Source: JBBRHH01 sp038222915 (GTDB taxonomy: Bacteria; Planctomycetota; Phycisphaerae; Tepidisphaerales; Tepidisphaeraceae). From it: 11,156 nucleotides of DNA. This document shows, piece after piece, positions 1 to 7,907 of this stretch. The notes under the pieces were generated by a model that made no database searches, was not told the origin of the DNA, and saw only the letters and a program-made list of their open reading frames with translations. Position 1 is the first letter of the stretch; the number at the start of each line of letters is the position of its first letter. The stretch covers positions 1 to 11,156 of the forward strand of contig JBBRHH010000159.1 of NCBI GenBank assembly GCA_038222915.1, given 5' to 3'. The translations under genes were made by a program, and so were the position numbers.

Positions 1-53
1 GCCAATACGAGGCCGGCGACGGCAGTTAGAAAACTGAGCGGACGGAGTGACAT
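1..53 (-). CDS. N-terminus of an exported protein (partial)
   Basis: Only the first 17 full codons are inside the window. Read from the ATG at 53 they give MSLRPLSFLTAVAGLVL, followed by an incomplete GC. codon. This is a basic n-region followed by a hydrophobic stretch, so it looks like a Sec signal peptide or the first membrane helix. The start is supported by an AAAGG Shine-Dalgarno-like element six bases before the ATG. Nothing can be said about the mature protein. The sequence upstream (54-204) is non-coding, so the gene probably has its own promoter there; a TAATAT hexamer at 103-108 (minus strand) is a weak -10 candidate without a convincing -35. Confidence 0.6.
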   Translation of the reverse strand, partial: MSLRPLSFLTAVAGLVL

Positions 54-204
54 GTTGGACCTTTCAAATGTGTTGGAACTGGTCTCGGGAAACGAAGCAT
101 TCATATTACCACATATCGCGCAGGGTGTTGGAAAACGCGAGCGTCTTAGCATGACGGTGGATGGGTCGGACCGGTGAAGCCATTTACCGCGCCCGCTGGG
201 ATGG

Positions 205-405
205 TCAATGTCGCTGAGCGACTCGTTCTTCAATGGCCTTCACGGCCGCGTCGCTGAGGTTGGAAACATTTCTAAAGAGATCGTCAAGATCGATGGGCTC
301 GTGAACGACGCGCTTTATGGCCTGACTCAACGATTCATCCGGCTTCTGTATGGATTTCAGTCTTGCGTATGCCTCGACGTCAATAGAGATGGTTTTTGTT
401 GCCAT
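205..405 (-). CDS. VapB-like antitoxin (DUF217/COG1753 type), no toxin partner
   Basis: This 66-residue protein starts MATKTISIDVEAYARLKSI and continues with a 'DESLSQAIKRVV' segment. That arrangement is typical of the short DUF217/VapB-type antitoxins: an N-terminal beta-strand for ribbon-helix-helix or AbrB-like DNA binding, then a helix. The acidic and hydrophobic C-terminal part (about residues 37-62) would be the toxin-binding tail. Such genes normally overlap or abut a downstream PIN-domain RNase (VapC). Here the 151 bases after the stop (54-204) hold no PIN-like reading frame. The longest ATG-started frame there is 23 codons and resembles nothing I know. It begins 25 bases after the stop of the TatD-like gene, so it may be read from that transcript. 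No strong Shine-Dalgarno is visible. The family call is from sequence pattern only. Confidence 0.65.
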   Translation of the reverse strand: MATKTISIDVEAYARLKSIQKPDESLSQAIKRVVHEPIDLDDLFRNVSNLSDAAVKAIEERVAQRH

Positions 406-430
406 ATTGTTGACCGTCTTCTGATCAGTC

Positions 431-1243
431 CTATTCCACTGGACTTAATTTCCATTTCCCGCTCTGTGCGAAGAAGCGGCAGGGATTGTTGTAGAAGATT
501 TCCAGCGCTTCCTGCTCGGAATGTCCACGGCGGCGATATTCGAGGCAGGTGTCGATGAGGTTGTTTGGGCCGGACTCGCCCCAGTCGCTGGCGCTGTTTA
601 CGCAGATCATTTTTGTGCCGTAGATTTCGAGGATGTCTGCGCCGCGCTGGGGGGTGATTTTGCTGACCGGGTAGATGGTGAGTCCGCACCAGAAGCCGGC
701 CTCGCGGGCCATGCGGATGGTGTGTTCTTCGCAATGGTCGATCAGGACGCGTTCGGGTTTGATGCGTTGGTCGTTCTTGAGAATGCTGGTGATGATCGAC
801 GTGCCTTTGTGCTTGTCGTCGAGGTGGGGTGTGTGGATGAGGATGAGCTGGTTGTGTTTGGCGGCGATATCAACCTGCTCTTCAAAGATGGTGATTTCGT
901 TGCGGGTATTCTTGTTGAGGCCAATCTCGCCTACGCCGAGGACCAGAGGATGATTTAGAAGGGGGGGGATGAGACTGATCACTTCACGGGACAGGGAGAT
1001 ATTCTCGGCCTCCTTTGCATTGATGCAGAGCCAGCAGAAGTGATCGATGCCATAGCGGGCAGCGCGGAGTGGTTCGACTTCCATCAGGTGGCGGAAGTAG
1101 TCGGCGAAAGAGCTGGCGGATGATCGGTCGTAGCCGGCCCAGAAGGCGGGCTCGGAGACGGCGACGACGCCGCAACGGGCCATGAATTGGTAATCTTCGG
1201 TGGTTCGGGAGACGCAGTGAATATGGGGATCGATGAATTTCAT
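431..1243 (-). CDS. TatD-family metal-dependent hydrolase, EboB-like
   Basis: This 270-residue TIM-barrel amidohydrolase of the TatD family carries all the metal ligands: His7-x-His9 in the opening IDPHIH motif, Glu106 in GEIGLNK, His137 in IHTPH, His170 in IDHCEE and Asp220 in SASDWGES. It has no signal peptide, so it should be cytoplasmic. Several segments (the 'DPHIH..SRTT.DY' start, 'EPAFWAG', 'FW.GLTIYP.SK') match the branch of TatD proteins found as EboB in the eustigmatophyte/bacterial Ebo cluster, not the classical DNase TatD; this is from memory of the family. In other bacteria EboB acts with EboA, C, D, E and F in an uncharacterised metabolite or trafficking pathway. None of those partners is in this window. 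The start follows the small gene at 1275-1514 by 31 bases, which suggests one transcript. The substrate is unknown. Confidence 0.85.
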   Translation of the reverse strand: MKFIDPHIHCVSRTTEDYQFMARCGVVAVSEPAFWAGYDRSSASSFADYFRHLMEVEPLRAARYGIDHFCWLCINAKEAENISLSREVISLIPPLLNHPLVLGVGEIGLNKNTRNEITIFEEQVDIAAKHNQLILIHTPHLDDKHKGTSIITSILKNDQRIKPERVLIDHCEEHTIRMAREAGFWCGLTIYPVSKITPQRGADILEIYGTKMICVNSASDWGESGPNNLIDTCLEYRRRGHSEQEALEIFYNNPCRFFAQSGKWKLSPVE

Positions 1244-1274
1244 TGAAGTTGGTTCGCAAAGACAGTCATTGCTC

Positions 1275-1514
1275 TCACCGAGCGGGCGGCGGTGTCTTAT
1301 CGGTGAAAATGCTCTGGACCTGCTCTGCGCGGTCTGGTTTGTCGGACTTCAGGACGTCAAAGGCCTGTTGCAACCTTTGCAGTCGCGGGTCGGATTTGAG
1401 CAGTTCCCGGCCGCCTTCGCCGCGCTCGACGCGATCGAGGTCGGCTGCGAGTGACAGGCAGCGCCAGCGCATTTCGAGGTAATAGCGCTCGAGGATTTCT
1501 TTTGCAGAGGCCAT
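1275..1514 (-). CDS. Small conserved-looking helical protein of unknown function
   Basis: This 79-residue protein begins MASAKEILERYYLEMRWRC and contains 'LAADLDRVERGEGG', 'DPRLQRLQQAFDVLKSD' and 'DRAEQVQSIF'. It is charged and amphipathic, predicted mostly helical, with no signal peptide or membrane helix. I choose the ATG at 1514 over an upstream ATG at 1655, because the 47 residues in between are Arg/Ser/Thr-rich and look like translated non-coding DNA. There is no clear Shine-Dalgarno before 1514, which is common in planctomycetes. It lies 31 bases upstream of the EboB-like hydrolase on the same strand, so it is probably the first gene of that transcript and may be a functional partner. 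I recall similar short proteins in planctomycetes beside hydrolases of this type, but cannot verify that here. Function unknown. Confidence 0.7.
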   Translation of the reverse strand: MASAKEILERYYLEMRWRCLSLAADLDRVERGEGGRELLKSDPRLQRLQQAFDVLKSDKPDRAEQVQSIFTDKTPPPAR

Positions 1515-1741
1515 GTTAGTTATTGTACCACGGGAAGTTGTGGTGTGTGAACGTGATGATCGCGTGGAAAACGGCTGCCGAATTCTTGATTTTGTGGCTG
1601 GCGACGGTGGAAATGCGATCCGACGGAGCGGGTGCCGGAGGTTGACGTGCACCAAGTGGAGGTGGCGGGCCCTGGCGGTTGAGGTTGGCGTGGCGCTGAT
1701 GGACGCAGTGCGAATGGTTCGATAAAATGGGGGAAGCGTTG

Positions 1742-1814
1742 GCCACCTTAGCTCAATTGGCAGAGCACCGCTTTTGTAAAGCGGGGGTTATCAGTTCAAG
1801 TCTGATAGGTGGCT
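1742..1814 (+). tRNA. tRNA-Thr (anticodon TGT)
   Basis: A complete cloverleaf is visible. The acceptor stem is GCCACCT (1742-1748) with AGGTGGC (1807-1813), seven perfect pairs. The D stem is GCTC/GAGC with GG in the loop. The anticodon stem is CCGCT/AGCGG around the loop TTTGTAA, giving anticodon TGT at 1775-1777. The T stem is ATCAG/CTGAT around TTCAAGT, and the discriminator base is T1814. G1-C72 and C2-G71 with anticodon G35-U36 fit threonine identity, decoding ACA. The 3' CCA is not encoded, so a CCA-adding enzyme is needed. It is the only plus-strand gene in the window and converges on the DUF1501 gene, whose stop lies 22 bases away. A TAAAAT hexamer at 1723-1728 could be part of its promoter, but no good -35 is spaced to it. 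Confidence 0.97.
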
Positions 1815-1836
1815 TTAATCCCCCGTTTCACTGAAA

Positions 1837-3318
1837 TTACGCTACCACCTCGCGAATCACGTTTCCACTGACATCTGTCAGCCGGTAATCGCGGCCATTG
1901 AATCGATAAGTGAGCTTCGTGTGGTCGAGGCCCAAAAGGTGGAGGATGGTGGCGTGGATGTCGTGCACGTCGACCCGCTTGTCGACGGCCTTATAGCCAA
2001 ACTCGTCCGTCGCGCCGTAGTGCGCTCCTCCTTTGACTCCGCCGCCGGCCATCCAGATGGTAAAGGCGTTGGGGTTGTGGTCGCGGCCCAGGGAACCTTG
2101 CGAATCGCTGGTCCGGCCAAACTCTCCCGACCAGATCACCAGCGTTGATTCAAGCAGGCCGCGCGACTTGAGATCTTCTAGCAACCCGGCAATCGGCTGA
2201 TCGCAAGCCTTGCTGCACGAGCGGTGATTGGTCTCGATGTTTTCGTGGCCGTCCCACGGCACATCGGCAACGCTGCCATCGCCTCCAGTGCCCCGGCCTG
2301 CGAAAATCTGCACAAACCGCACGCCCCGTTCAACCAGCCGGCGGGCGGTGAGGCATTGCCGGGCAAACGGGTCGGCCTCCTTGTCACCAACGCCGTACAT
2401 GGATTTGACGGTGTCGGATTCACTGGCGATGTCGAAGGCCTCGGGCGCGGAAGTCTGCATGCGATACGCCAACTCGTAAGACTCGACGCGGGCCGAAAGC
2501 TCCGAATCGAGTTGACGCTGTTGTGCATGCTCTTCGTTGAACTGGCGCAGCAGATCGAGCTGGGCGCGTTGCTGCGACTCGTTCATGGCCGGCAGGCGGT
2601 TGAGATTGTTGATGGAGTTGGCATTGCGGGCATCGATGGCCAGCGCCTGGTAGTTCTTGGGCAGGAACCCGGCGGTCCAGATGGCGTCTTCACCGCGCGG
2701 CTTGGTTTCGTGCAGGACGACAAATCCGGGGAGGTTGCGGCTGGCCGAGCCCAGGCCATAGGTGATCCAAGCGCCCATCGATGGAAAGCCGGGGCGCATG
2801 ATGCCGCTGGCCAGTTCAAATGCACCGGGTGCGTGGTTGTTGGCCTTGGTGTAGCAGGAGTGAACGAAGGCCATGTCGTCGGCGAACTTCGCGGTCTGTT
2901 TGAAAACGTCGGACACCCAGGTACCGGATTGGCCGTATTGCTTCCATTCGAAAGGCGACCTGAGAATCTTTCCGCTGGTGGTGAAAAAGCCGGTCTTGGG
3001 ATCAGCACCCGCCAGCGTCTGGCCGTGGCGTTTTTGCAATTCGGGCTTGTAGTCAAACGTATCCACCTGCGACGGGCTGCCGGTCATAAACAGCCAGATG
3101 ACGGCCTTGGCCTTCGCCGCGTAGTGCGGCGGCCGCGGGGTCATCGGGCTAATGGCGGCCGGCGAAGCCGCTGACGCCGTGGAGTCGAGAAGACCTTCAT
3201 CGTGGAGTAATTTGGCCAGCGCAATCGAACCGGCACCCAGGCCCATCCGATGGAGAAATCTGCGGCGCGAGGGAACCGGGAGCAGGGCGTCGGGCGACTT
3301 TAAGAATTCCATGGGCAT
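1837..3318 (-). CDS. DUF1501 family protein, Tat-exported
   Basis: This 493-residue protein belongs to the DUF1501 family, which lies in the alkaline phosphatase/sulfatase-like superfamily and is very common in planctomycetes. A twin-arginine signal SRRRFLH (residues 17-23) is followed by a hydrophobic stretch (about 24-38), so it should be exported folded. Family hallmarks are 'IWLFMTGSPSQVDTFD' (74-89), 'IWSGEFGRT' (395-403), 'GRDHNP' (411-416), 'WMAGGGVKGG' just after it, and 'VHDIHATILHLLGLDH' near residues 451-466. The Asp/His-rich motifs are the probable metal site. No enzymatic reaction has been firmly assigned to the family. The gene starts 5 bases after the stop of the DUF1553 protein, the usual partner, so they are surely co-transcribed. 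The ATG at 3318 is used; a second Met is two codons in. Confidence 0.93.
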   Translation of the reverse strand: MPMEFLKSPDALLPVPSRRRFLHRMGLGAGSIALAKLLHDEGLLDSTASAASPAAISPMTPRPPHYAAKAKAVIWLFMTGSPSQVDTFDYKPELQKRHGQTLAGADPKTGFFTTSGKILRSPFEWKQYGQSGTWVSDVFKQTAKFADDMAFVHSCYTKANNHAPGAFELASGIMRPGFPSMGAWITYGLGSASRNLPGFVVLHETKPRGEDAIWTAGFLPKNYQALAIDARNANSINNLNRLPAMNESQQRAQLDLLRQFNEEHAQQRQLDSELSARVESYELAYRMQTSAPEAFDIASESDTVKSMYGVGDKEADPFARQCLTARRLVERGVRFVQIFAGRGTGGDGSVADVPWDGHENIETNHRSCSKACDQPIAGLLEDLKSRGLLESTLVIWSGEFGRTSDSQGSLGRDHNPNAFTIWMAGGGVKGGAHYGATDEFGYKAVDKRVDVHDIHATILHLLGLDHTKLTYRFNGRDYRLTDVSGNVIREVVA

Positions 3319-3323
3319 AGGTC

Positions 3324-6300
3324 TTAGTCCACGTAGATGAACTCGTTTGAGCAGAAAAGCACCTGGCAGAAGTCGGCCACCGCCTTGTCGGTGGCCGCCG
3401 CATCGGTGCCGTAGGTCTTTGCCTGTCTGGTGATGAATTGCACCATCTTGTTCTTTTCCGCATCCGTCGCGTGACGGTTGAACGCGAGGCGAAACGCCTG
3501 GTCGATGCTTCCGGCGAGATCGTCGCCCGGCGCGGCGTGGACGCGACGGGCAAGCTGCTCAGCGCGCTGGCGGACAATCGGCGAATTCATCAGCGTCAGC
3601 GCCTGTGTTGCTACGGTGGTGACCTGGCGAGCGCCGATGCTCTGGAGCGTTTCGGGCGCGTCAAAAAGCTGCATGAACGGAATGGGCCTGGTGCGTTTGA
3701 CCGAAAAGTAGATGCTGCGGCGTAAAGAGCTTTCGTCAAGCGTGCCCGGGCCGAATAGATCCAGTTTCAGCGTGCCGCTGACGGCCAGGATGGAATCACG
3801 AATGGCCTCCGCGTCGAGGCGGGTGGGGCTGCGCCGCCACCAGAGTTTATTCTGCGGTTCAACCGCCATAGCGGACGGGTTTTCCTGGCTCGACTGCATG
3901 TAAACCGCACTGGTCATGATCAGCTTGTGCAGCGGCTTGAGTTTCCACTGCTCCTCGACCAGACGCTGCGCGAGCCAGTCCAATAGCTCGGGATGTGACG
4001 GCGCGTCACCCTGCGTGCCGAAGTCGTTGGGAGTGGTGACGATGCCGCGGCCCAGATGATGTAGCCAGAGTCGGTTGACCATGACCCGGGCGAGCAGGTG
4101 GCCAGCGCCGGATTTGGAATCGGTGATCCAGTTGGCCAATGCAACACGCGGATCGGGCAGGGGAGTGGCCTTGTTGGCGGGGTTGCCTGTCCAGGCGAGC
4201 TCGCGGTTGGGCGAGTTGGTAACGACCTGCACAAAGCCAGGAATGGCGGCGGCGTTTTTCTTGTTGGTTTCGCCGCGGGTGAGGTGATAAACAAGCTGGC
4301 CGGGCTTGTTGTTGGTGGCCGAGAAGACGCTTTCGAGTGGAGGCTGGGGTTCTTTTGCGAGATGGGCCGCGAGCGGCGCGTAGGCATCGTGCGTGGGGAC
4401 GTCGATCAGGCTGAACCAGCGGGCGATTTCGCCACGGTTATGATCATCGATACCTGAGGCCAGAAGCGTGGAAAGTTCGCGGGGCGTCTGAAGCGCCCAG
4501 TTGCCATCTGAATTGACGGGCCGATCGGCGGTCGTGATGGAAATTCGGCACCGTCCCATTGTGCTGGCGTTTTCAAAACGGAGCGTGATGGTGAGAAGAG
4601 TGCCGCTGTCGAAGCCCACATTTCCGTCCACTTCGAACCACGCAGACTGGTCGCGGTTCTTTTCCTCCGGCGTCCAGCCGATGTTTTGCTTGTCGTCAAC
4701 CACTGCTTCGAGCGGATGGTCCTTGGCGGCCGATGTTGCTTTCACTGCCTTCAGTTTGAGGTTGACGGCCGCCTCCTTGCCTTCAAGGGGCTGGGCGCGG
4801 AGTTGCAATCGGGTGAGCGTGAACTCGCCCTCTTTGCCGCGTCCCGGGCCACTCGCGGGCAGCGAGGGATCGGTGAGCGCATCGACGCGAATACCGGTGA
4901 TCTTCTTCTGGCGGGTCTGGGCCGTGAGGATAAAAGTTTGATTGCGATCGTCCTTGGCCGGTGCAAGGACCGAGCCATCATCCAGAACCTGGAGTGGAGT
5001 AGACGGTTCAATCACCGCCTTGGTTGGCTGAAGGCCAAACCAGCCTGCGGCAATGGCCTGCCATGCACTGTCACGTTTCCAGTGTTCGATGCGTATTGTG
5101 GCTTGCTCGCGGGTATATTTTTCCCAGGCGGCGGTGAGGGTGGCGCGTTCGGCGTCCCATTTTGTTTTCGCCTCGCGGTACACCTCCGGGTGGGGGTCCA
5201 GGCGCGCGTCATTAGCATCGGTTTGCGCAAAACAGGAGGCCAGCCGGTAGTAATCTTCCTGAGGGATCGGATCGAACTTGTGGTCGTGGCATCTGGCGCA
5301 GCCGATGGTCATGCCGAGCATTGAGGAACCGAGCGTGGCGATCATGTCATCCAACTGGTCGTAGCGGAGCGGCTCGATCGTTTTAGCGGTGGTCTGGCCC
5401 GGTGATGGGCCGGCGACAATAAAGCCGGTCGCGGCGGTTGCTTCAAAATCGCCCGGATTGATCTTGTCTCCGGCAATCTGAAGCCGGACAAACTGGTCGA
5501 AGGGCATATCCGCGTTAAGCGCCCGGATGACAAAGTCGCGGTATTGAAACGCGCCTGGCCGGTCGCCGTCGAACTCATATCCGTTGCTTTCGGCGAAGCG
5601 CACGATGTCGAGCCAATGCCGTCCCCAGCGTTCGCCGTATTGGGGAGTGGCGAGCAGGGTGTCGATCAGCTTGTCCCACGCGTCGGGGCTCGGATCGTTT
5701 ACGAAAGCATCCACCTGAGCGGGCGTGGGCGGCAAGCCCAGCAGATCGGCGTAGGCGCGTCGGACCAGGACCGCTCGCGAAGCGGGAGGATTGGGGGTGA
5801 TGCCCTTCGCCAATAGCGGCGCGAGGATGAACGCGTCAATCGGCGTTCGAGCCAGAACGCCATTGGGGACTGCAGGGACCTGCGGTGAGGCCAGCGGCTT
5901 GAATGACCAGAAGCTCTTGGCGGCCTGCACGTCGATCTTCTTCTTCGTGGCGATTGTCGTGGCAGTGCCTTCGCGTGGATCGGGAGCGCCAAGAGATACC
6001 CATTTTTCAAGATCGGCTACGACATTGTCCGGCAGCTTTTCCTTTGGAGGCATCTGATTGTCGGCGTCGGCATAGCGGACGGCCTTGATCAGCCGGCTTT
6101 CATCCGGCTTGCCGGGCACGATCACCGGCCCGGATTCACCGCCCTTGAGGACTCCCTCGCGCGTATCGAGCAGGAGATGGCCTTTAAGCTTGCCAATTTT
6201 GAGCGCCGCCTCGGAGTGGCACTTGTAGCACTGGTCGACCAGGACTGGCCGCACCTTCTTCTCGAAGAAGTCGCTGCCTTCATCGGCCCGGCTAAGCGAG

Positions 6301-6350
6301 GCGCCAAAGGCAAGACAGACGATGGGGAGGATGGTGAACTTGCGAAGCAT
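3324..6350 (-). CDS. Exported PSCyt1-DUF1549-DUF1553 protein (planctomycete cytochrome C type)
   Basis: This 1008-residue exported protein has a Sec signal peptide (residues 1-22, with 'SRADEG' near the cleavage site). An N-terminal PSCyt1 cytochrome-like domain follows, with haem motif C41-Y-K-C44-H45 and a likely axial Met100 in QMPP. The DUF1549 domain (about 168-385) starts 'TPIDAFI', contains 'YGERWGRHWLD' and carries a second CxxCH motif, C351-A-R-C354-H355. A middle region (about 450-610) reads as beta-rich and may be a carbohydrate-binding-like sandwich. DUF1553 (about 732-1003) contains 'DPRVALANW', 'NRLWLHHLGRGIV' and 'PSHPELLDWLA'. The order is that of typical planctomycete family members. 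The function is not established; covalent haem attachment is inferred from the motifs. It precedes the DUF1501 gene by 5 bases and follows the sulfatase by 93 bases. No clear Shine-Dalgarno precedes its ATG. Confidence 0.95.
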   Translation of the reverse strand: MLRKFTILPIVCLAFGASLSRADEGSDFFEKKVRPVLVDQCYKCHSEAALKIGKLKGHLLLDTREGVLKGGESGPVIVPGKPDESRLIKAVRYADADNQMPPKEKLPDNVVADLEKWVSLGAPDPREGTATTIATKKKIDVQAAKSFWSFKPLASPQVPAVPNGVLARTPIDAFILAPLLAKGITPNPPASRAVLVRRAYADLLGLPPTPAQVDAFVNDPSPDAWDKLIDTLLATPQYGERWGRHWLDIVRFAESNGYEFDGDRPGAFQYRDFVIRALNADMPFDQFVRLQIAGDKINPGDFEATAATGFIVAGPSPGQTTAKTIEPLRYDQLDDMIATLGSSMLGMTIGCARCHDHKFDPIPQEDYYRLASCFAQTDANDARLDPHPEVYREAKTKWDAERATLTAAWEKYTREQATIRIEHWKRDSAWQAIAAGWFGLQPTKAVIEPSTPLQVLDDGSVLAPAKDDRNQTFILTAQTRQKKITGIRVDALTDPSLPASGPGRGKEGEFTLTRLQLRAQPLEGKEAAVNLKLKAVKATSAAKDHPLEAVVDDKQNIGWTPEEKNRDQSAWFEVDGNVGFDSGTLLTITLRFENASTMGRCRISITTADRPVNSDGNWALQTPRELSTLLASGIDDHNRGEIARWFSLIDVPTHDAYAPLAAHLAKEPQPPLESVFSATNNKPGQLVYHLTRGETNKKNAAAIPGFVQVVTNSPNRELAWTGNPANKATPLPDPRVALANWITDSKSGAGHLLARVMVNRLWLHHLGRGIVTTPNDFGTQGDAPSHPELLDWLAQRLVEEQWKLKPLHKLIMTSAVYMQSSQENPSAMAVEPQNKLWWRRSPTRLDAEAIRDSILAVSGTLKLDLFGPGTLDESSLRRSIYFSVKRTRPIPFMQLFDAPETLQSIGARQVTTVATQALTLMNSPIVRQRAEQLARRVHAAPGDDLAGSIDQAFRLAFNRHATDAEKNKMVQFITRQAKTYGTDAAATDKAVADFCQVLFCSNEFIYVD

Positions 6351-6443
6351 GTTTTGACAGGCTAAACGATCCGTGATTCAGACAGGTGTCATGTAGAATA
6401 CCGCATAACACAGGGCGGGTTGTGAGCCGGGCAGGCCTCGACG

Positions 6444-7883
6444 TTATTTGTCCAACAGCAGGGGTTTGGGACTCTTGAACTCGTGTGGCGAGCGAACGCC
6501 CGGCCCCTTGCCTCGAATACCAAGGTCGTCGTTCATCCGCTCGACAAACTGTTGAATGTGCTTCACGACATCGGGGTGTTCAGCGGCAACATCCCTGGTT
6601 TCGCCGATGTCTGCGTCGAGGTTATAGAGCACCGGGACAAACGGCTCGTCCTTCACGGCTGGCTGGAGCGGTTTGTCTTTGCCGTTCATCTCGCGCTGCG
6701 GCGCAATGGCCAATTTCCACGGTCCGCTTCGCACTGCCTCCAGGCGATTGCTATTGAAGTAATATTGGCAGTCACGCGGTGACTGGTTCGACTTTCCGAG
6801 CAATAACGGAGCGATGTCAGCTCCGTCAATCTTGCGATCTTTTGGGACGATGCCGCCGGCGAGGTTGACCAGGGTCGGCAGCAGATCAATCTCGCCAGCA
6901 ACCGCATCACTGGCTTTTCCAGCCGTAACGTGCCCAGGCCACCAGGCGATGGTCGGCTCGCGCATGCCGCCTTCGTAGGTGCCGCCCTTTCCACCACGCA
7001 GCGGGCCGGCGGTTCCGGCGTCCTTGCCCTGTGTCAGCCACGGACCGTTGTCACTGGTGAATATCACCAGCGTGTTCTGGTCCAGTTTCAACTCGCGCAG
7101 CGTGGTGAGAATTCGACCGGTGCTGGCGTCGACTTCCTCCACCCAATCGCCATACCGGCCATTGCCGGATTTTCCCTGGAAATCCTTGCCCGGATGAATC
7201 GGCACATGAACCGCCGTGTGCGGCAGGTAGAGGAAGAACGGGTCGCCCTTGTGGGCCTTGATGAACTTCACCGATTCATCGGTATATAACGCGACGAGTT
7301 TTTCCTGGTCTTCGCCTTTGAGCGTTTGGATCACCTTGTCATCACGCACCAGCGGCAACGGCGGCCAGCGCCGGCCCTTGACTGGATCCGGCGAGCCGTC
7401 CCATTCGCCGCCCATATCGTTCGAGTACGGGAGGCCCAGGTAATGATCAAAACCATGTTGTGTCGGCAGGCATTCGGGTTGATCGCCGATATGCCACTTG
7501 CCGACCGCCATCGTGGCGTAGCCTTGCTCTTTGAGCAACTGGGCAATCGTGCGCTCGTCGGAGCTGATCCCCACTTTCGCGGCCGGGGGAATAACGTCCG
7601 GCAAGGACACCCGCTTGGCATAGCAGCCGGTCAACAACTGCGCCCGCGACGGTGTGCAGACCGGAGCGCAGTAGAAACTGGTGAGCTTCAGACCCTCCGC
7701 CGCCATCCGATCGATATTCGGAGTGCGATTGAGTTTTGATCCAAACGCCCCGACGTCGCCGTAACCCATGTCATCAATGAGGATGATGACGAAGTTCGGC
7801 TTGTTGGCCTTGGCGTCGTCCCCCTTTGTGGCCGCCAGGGGTGTGGCGATAAGGATGCTGAGAGCCAGGATGAAGTTTCTCAT
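6444..7883 (-). CDS. Secreted sulfatase (S1 family, formylglycine type)
   Basis: This 479-residue sulfatase hydrolyses sulfate esters, most likely on polysaccharide fragments outside the cytoplasm. Key residues, counted from the chosen start: metal-binding Asp37-Asp38 in LIDDMGYGD; the formylglycine motif C76-T-P-S-R80 in 'CAPVCTPSR'; Lys129 and His131 in VGKWHIG; His222 in YLPHTAVH; Asp278-Asn279 in TSDNGPW; and Lys299 in GGKGG. The motif has Cys, so an aerobic formylglycine-generating enzyme or an anSME is needed; neither is in this window. I choose the ATG at 7883 because MRNFILALSILIATPLAA is a proper Sec signal and AGG lies four bases upstream. The alternative ATG at 7907 adds eight partly acidic residues, has no Shine-Dalgarno, and directly follows the TGA of the upstream selenoprotein candidate. 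The natural substrate cannot be told. Confidence 0.95.
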   Translation of the reverse strand: MRNFILALSILIATPLAATKGDDAKANKPNFVIILIDDMGYGDVGAFGSKLNRTPNIDRMAAEGLKLTSFYCAPVCTPSRAQLLTGCYAKRVSLPDVIPPAAKVGISSDERTIAQLLKEQGYATMAVGKWHIGDQPECLPTQHGFDHYLGLPYSNDMGGEWDGSPDPVKGRRWPPLPLVRDDKVIQTLKGEDQEKLVALYTDESVKFIKAHKGDPFFLYLPHTAVHVPIHPGKDFQGKSGNGRYGDWVEEVDASTGRILTTLRELKLDQNTLVIFTSDNGPWLTQGKDAGTAGPLRGGKGGTYEGGMREPTIAWWPGHVTAGKASDAVAGEIDLLPTLVNLAGGIVPKDRKIDGADIAPLLLGKSNQSPRDCQYYFNSNRLEAVRSGPWKLAIAPQREMNGKDKPLQPAVKDEPFVPVLYNLDADIGETRDVAAEHPDVVKHIQQFVERMNDDLGIRGKGPGVRSPHEFKSPKPLLLDK

Positions 7884-7907
7884 AGCGCCTATGTCTTCGT
7901 TGCCCAT

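Noticed and set aside
1515..1655. N-terminal extension of the small protein from an ATG at 1655
   Set aside because: The extra 47 residues are Arg/Ser/Thr-rich and unlike the rest. The ATG at 1514 starts a clean helical protein.
1742..1824. tRNA-Thr as an integration (att) site for a mobile element
   Set aside because: No second copy of the tRNA 3' end and no integrase were seen in the window, and both sides look like ordinary chromosomal genes.
2224..3174. 316-residue plus-strand reading frame
   Set aside because: It lies fully opposite the DUF1501 gene, has no recognisable motif, and arises from high-GC codon structure on the other strand.
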